This document shows positions 4,749-5,308 of a DNA stretch of 5,308 bases, one piece after another. The notes under the pieces are model-generated. The model was not told the origin of the DNA. It saw only the letters and a list, made by a program, of their open reading frames with translations, and searched no databases. The position numbers were made by a program, and so were the translations under genes. This DNA is from an uncultured Aquimonas sp. (GTDB lineage Bacteria > Pseudomonadota > Gammaproteobacteria > Xanthomonadales > Xanthomonadaceae), in assembly GCA_946481615.1 (NCBI GenBank), contig CAMLOR010000242.1:1-5308 (forward strand), written 5' to 3'. Each line of letters begins with the position of its first letter. Within the stretch, counting starts at the first letter, position 1.

Positions 4749-5201
4749 TCAGCGCGACGTGCCCGGCTGATTGCCGGCGCGGCGCGGCTCGACCTGGTTC
4801 AGATGCAGGTTCGTGGTGTCGGTATCGCTCGGCATCGGCTGATCGACGTCGATCTGGTCGACGCTGGCGGCCGAGGTCTGCGAGCGGCGGCGCGCGCTGC
4901 CGCCGCGGCTGTTTTCGCCGCCCTTGCGGCCGATGCGCGCCATGTGTTCGCGGTTCTGGCTGACCGCCTCGCCGCCCTTGCGGCCGGCCTCGCGGGCCTC
5001 GGCGCTGTCGAATTCATGCGCCGTGCCGCGCTGGTGCGCCGCGCGTCCGCCCAGGCTGGCGATCTCGCGCTGGCGCTGGCGATCCATCGAGGCGAAGCCA
5101 CGGTTGCTGGTGGAGCGCGGGCGCTGCTGCGTGTTGGCGGCGTCGTCTTCGCGACGCACGTCGTTGCCCGTCTGGCTCTGGTTATTCCCGGTATTGGCCA
5201 T
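4749..5201 (-). CDS. KGG-repeat (YciG-like) general stress protein
   Basis: The product is 150 residues. The start is the ATG at 5201-5199 (MANTGNNQSQ), with an AGGAGAGGA ribosome site about 5 nt upstream; an in-frame start at 5294 would overlap the promoter and is not used. The core (residues 35-97) holds three KGG-type units of the stress-induced bacterial acidophilic repeat: GFASMDRQRQREIASLGG (35-52, with LGG replacing KGG), EFDSAEAREAGRKGG (63-77) and VSQNREHMARIGRKGG (80-95). A GTAHEFD linker typical of longer members is present. Flanks are polar and disordered: an Asn/Gln-rich N-terminus and an acidic-then-basic C-terminus. E. coli YciG is only about 60 residues, so this is an extended form. 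It is soluble and highly charged, without a signal peptide. Family members are induced in stationary phase and under osmotic, acid or desiccation stress; the molecular activity is unknown. A sigma-54-like promoter lies upstream. Confidence 0.93.
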   Translation of the reverse strand: MANTGNNQSQTGNDVRREDDAANTQQRPRSTSNRGFASMDRQRQREIASLGGRAAHQRGTAHEFDSAEAREAGRKGGEAVSQNREHMARIGRKGGENSRGGSARRRSQTSAASVDQIDVDQPMPSDTDTTNLHLNQVEPRRAGNQPGTSR

Positions 5202-5221
5202 GAAGTCCTCTCCTGAGAAAT

Positions 5222-5259
5222 CGCGACGCGCGGGACGCAAGCTGCGGGCGTCGGTCGCG
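5222..5259 (-). promoter_or_regulatory. Possible structured 5' leader of the KGG gene
   Basis: Outer arms CGCGAC (5222-5227) and GTCGCG (5254-5259) enclose inner arms GACGC (5234-5238) and GCGTC (5248-5252) with a 9-nt loop. The structure would sit inside the leader of about 78 nt predicted from the upstream sigma-54-like element, 20 nt before the ATG. It is asymmetric and GC-rich, so it may be fortuitous. Confidence 0.25.
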
Positions 5260-5289
5260 GAAACTGAACGAGCAGCCTGCCCATCCATA

Positions 5290-5305
5290 CGCAAGGCCCG
5301 TGCCG
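5290..5305 (-). promoter_or_regulatory. Sigma-54-type promoter for the KGG gene
   Basis: On the minus strand the sequence reads CGGCACG-GGCC-TTGCG. All of GGCACG and TTGC match the RpoN consensus at exact spacing (GG at 5304-5303, GC at 5292-5291); the outermost T and W positions differ. Over the 14 nt from GGCACG to TTGC it differs from the BON gene element at one base only, even in the normally free spacer. A start near 5279 would give a leader of about 78 nt. Activator sites would lie beyond the right edge. Confidence 0.6.
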
Positions 5306-5308
5306 TCG

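Noticed and set aside
4076..4963. 295-codon plus-strand open frame antisense to the DUF4142 and KGG genes
   Set aside because: It lacks recognisable domains and crosses two well-supported minus-strand genes and their intergenic gap.

Overview
The window is roughly two-thirds G+C and densely coding, with strong GGAG-type ribosome binding sites, short intergenic gaps and simple hairpin terminators. The gene content is uracil phosphoribosyltransferase, a CGWC thioredoxin, a secreted EF-hand protein, a BON-domain protein, a DUF4142 protein and a KGG-repeat stress protein. This fits a high-GC proteobacterium, most likely a gammaproteobacterium of the Xanthomonadales/Lysobacterales kind. The lineage is inferred from protein style only; there is no rRNA or other marker. 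I see no mobile element, CRISPR array, tRNA or rRNA.

Layout, left half: a truncated small membrane protein gene (minus strand, running off the left edge) lies 36 bp downstream of upp (minus) and probably shares its transcript. A 32-bp gap separates upp from a divergent, translationally coupled plus-strand pair: a Cys-less three-helix membrane protein (899-1225) and a cytoplasmic thioredoxin-like protein (1222-1548). Next comes an exported protein with two EF-hand loops (1682-2059). It converges on the following gene through a perfect 12-bp bidirectional terminator (2080-2107).

Layout, right half: this looks like an envelope/general-stress block. A 406-residue protein with a Gly/Tyr/Ser/Gln-rich, RGG-containing disordered region and a C-terminal BON domain (2141-3361, minus) is divergent from a small lipoprotein (3584-4015, plus). 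The lipoprotein gene converges, across a large two-part hairpin, on a DUF4142 gene (4061-4636, minus). Upstream of that, on the same strand, is a KGG-repeat stress protein (4749-5201, minus).

The most striking signal is regulatory. The BON gene is preceded by a perfect match to the sigma-54 (RpoN) -24/-12 consensus (TGGCACG-N4-TTGCT). The KGG gene is preceded by an almost identical element (CGGCACG-N4-TTGCG). The lipoprotein gene has a perfect -24 box (TGGCACG) with a degenerate -12 box at a sensible distance from its start. If these work, the right half is a small sigma-54-controlled stress/envelope regulon that needs an enhancer-binding activator. An AT-rich inverted repeat at 3499-3516 in the divergent region is a candidate activator site. 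The second highlight is the BON protein, whose composition resembles eukaryotic phase-separating FUS-type domains.
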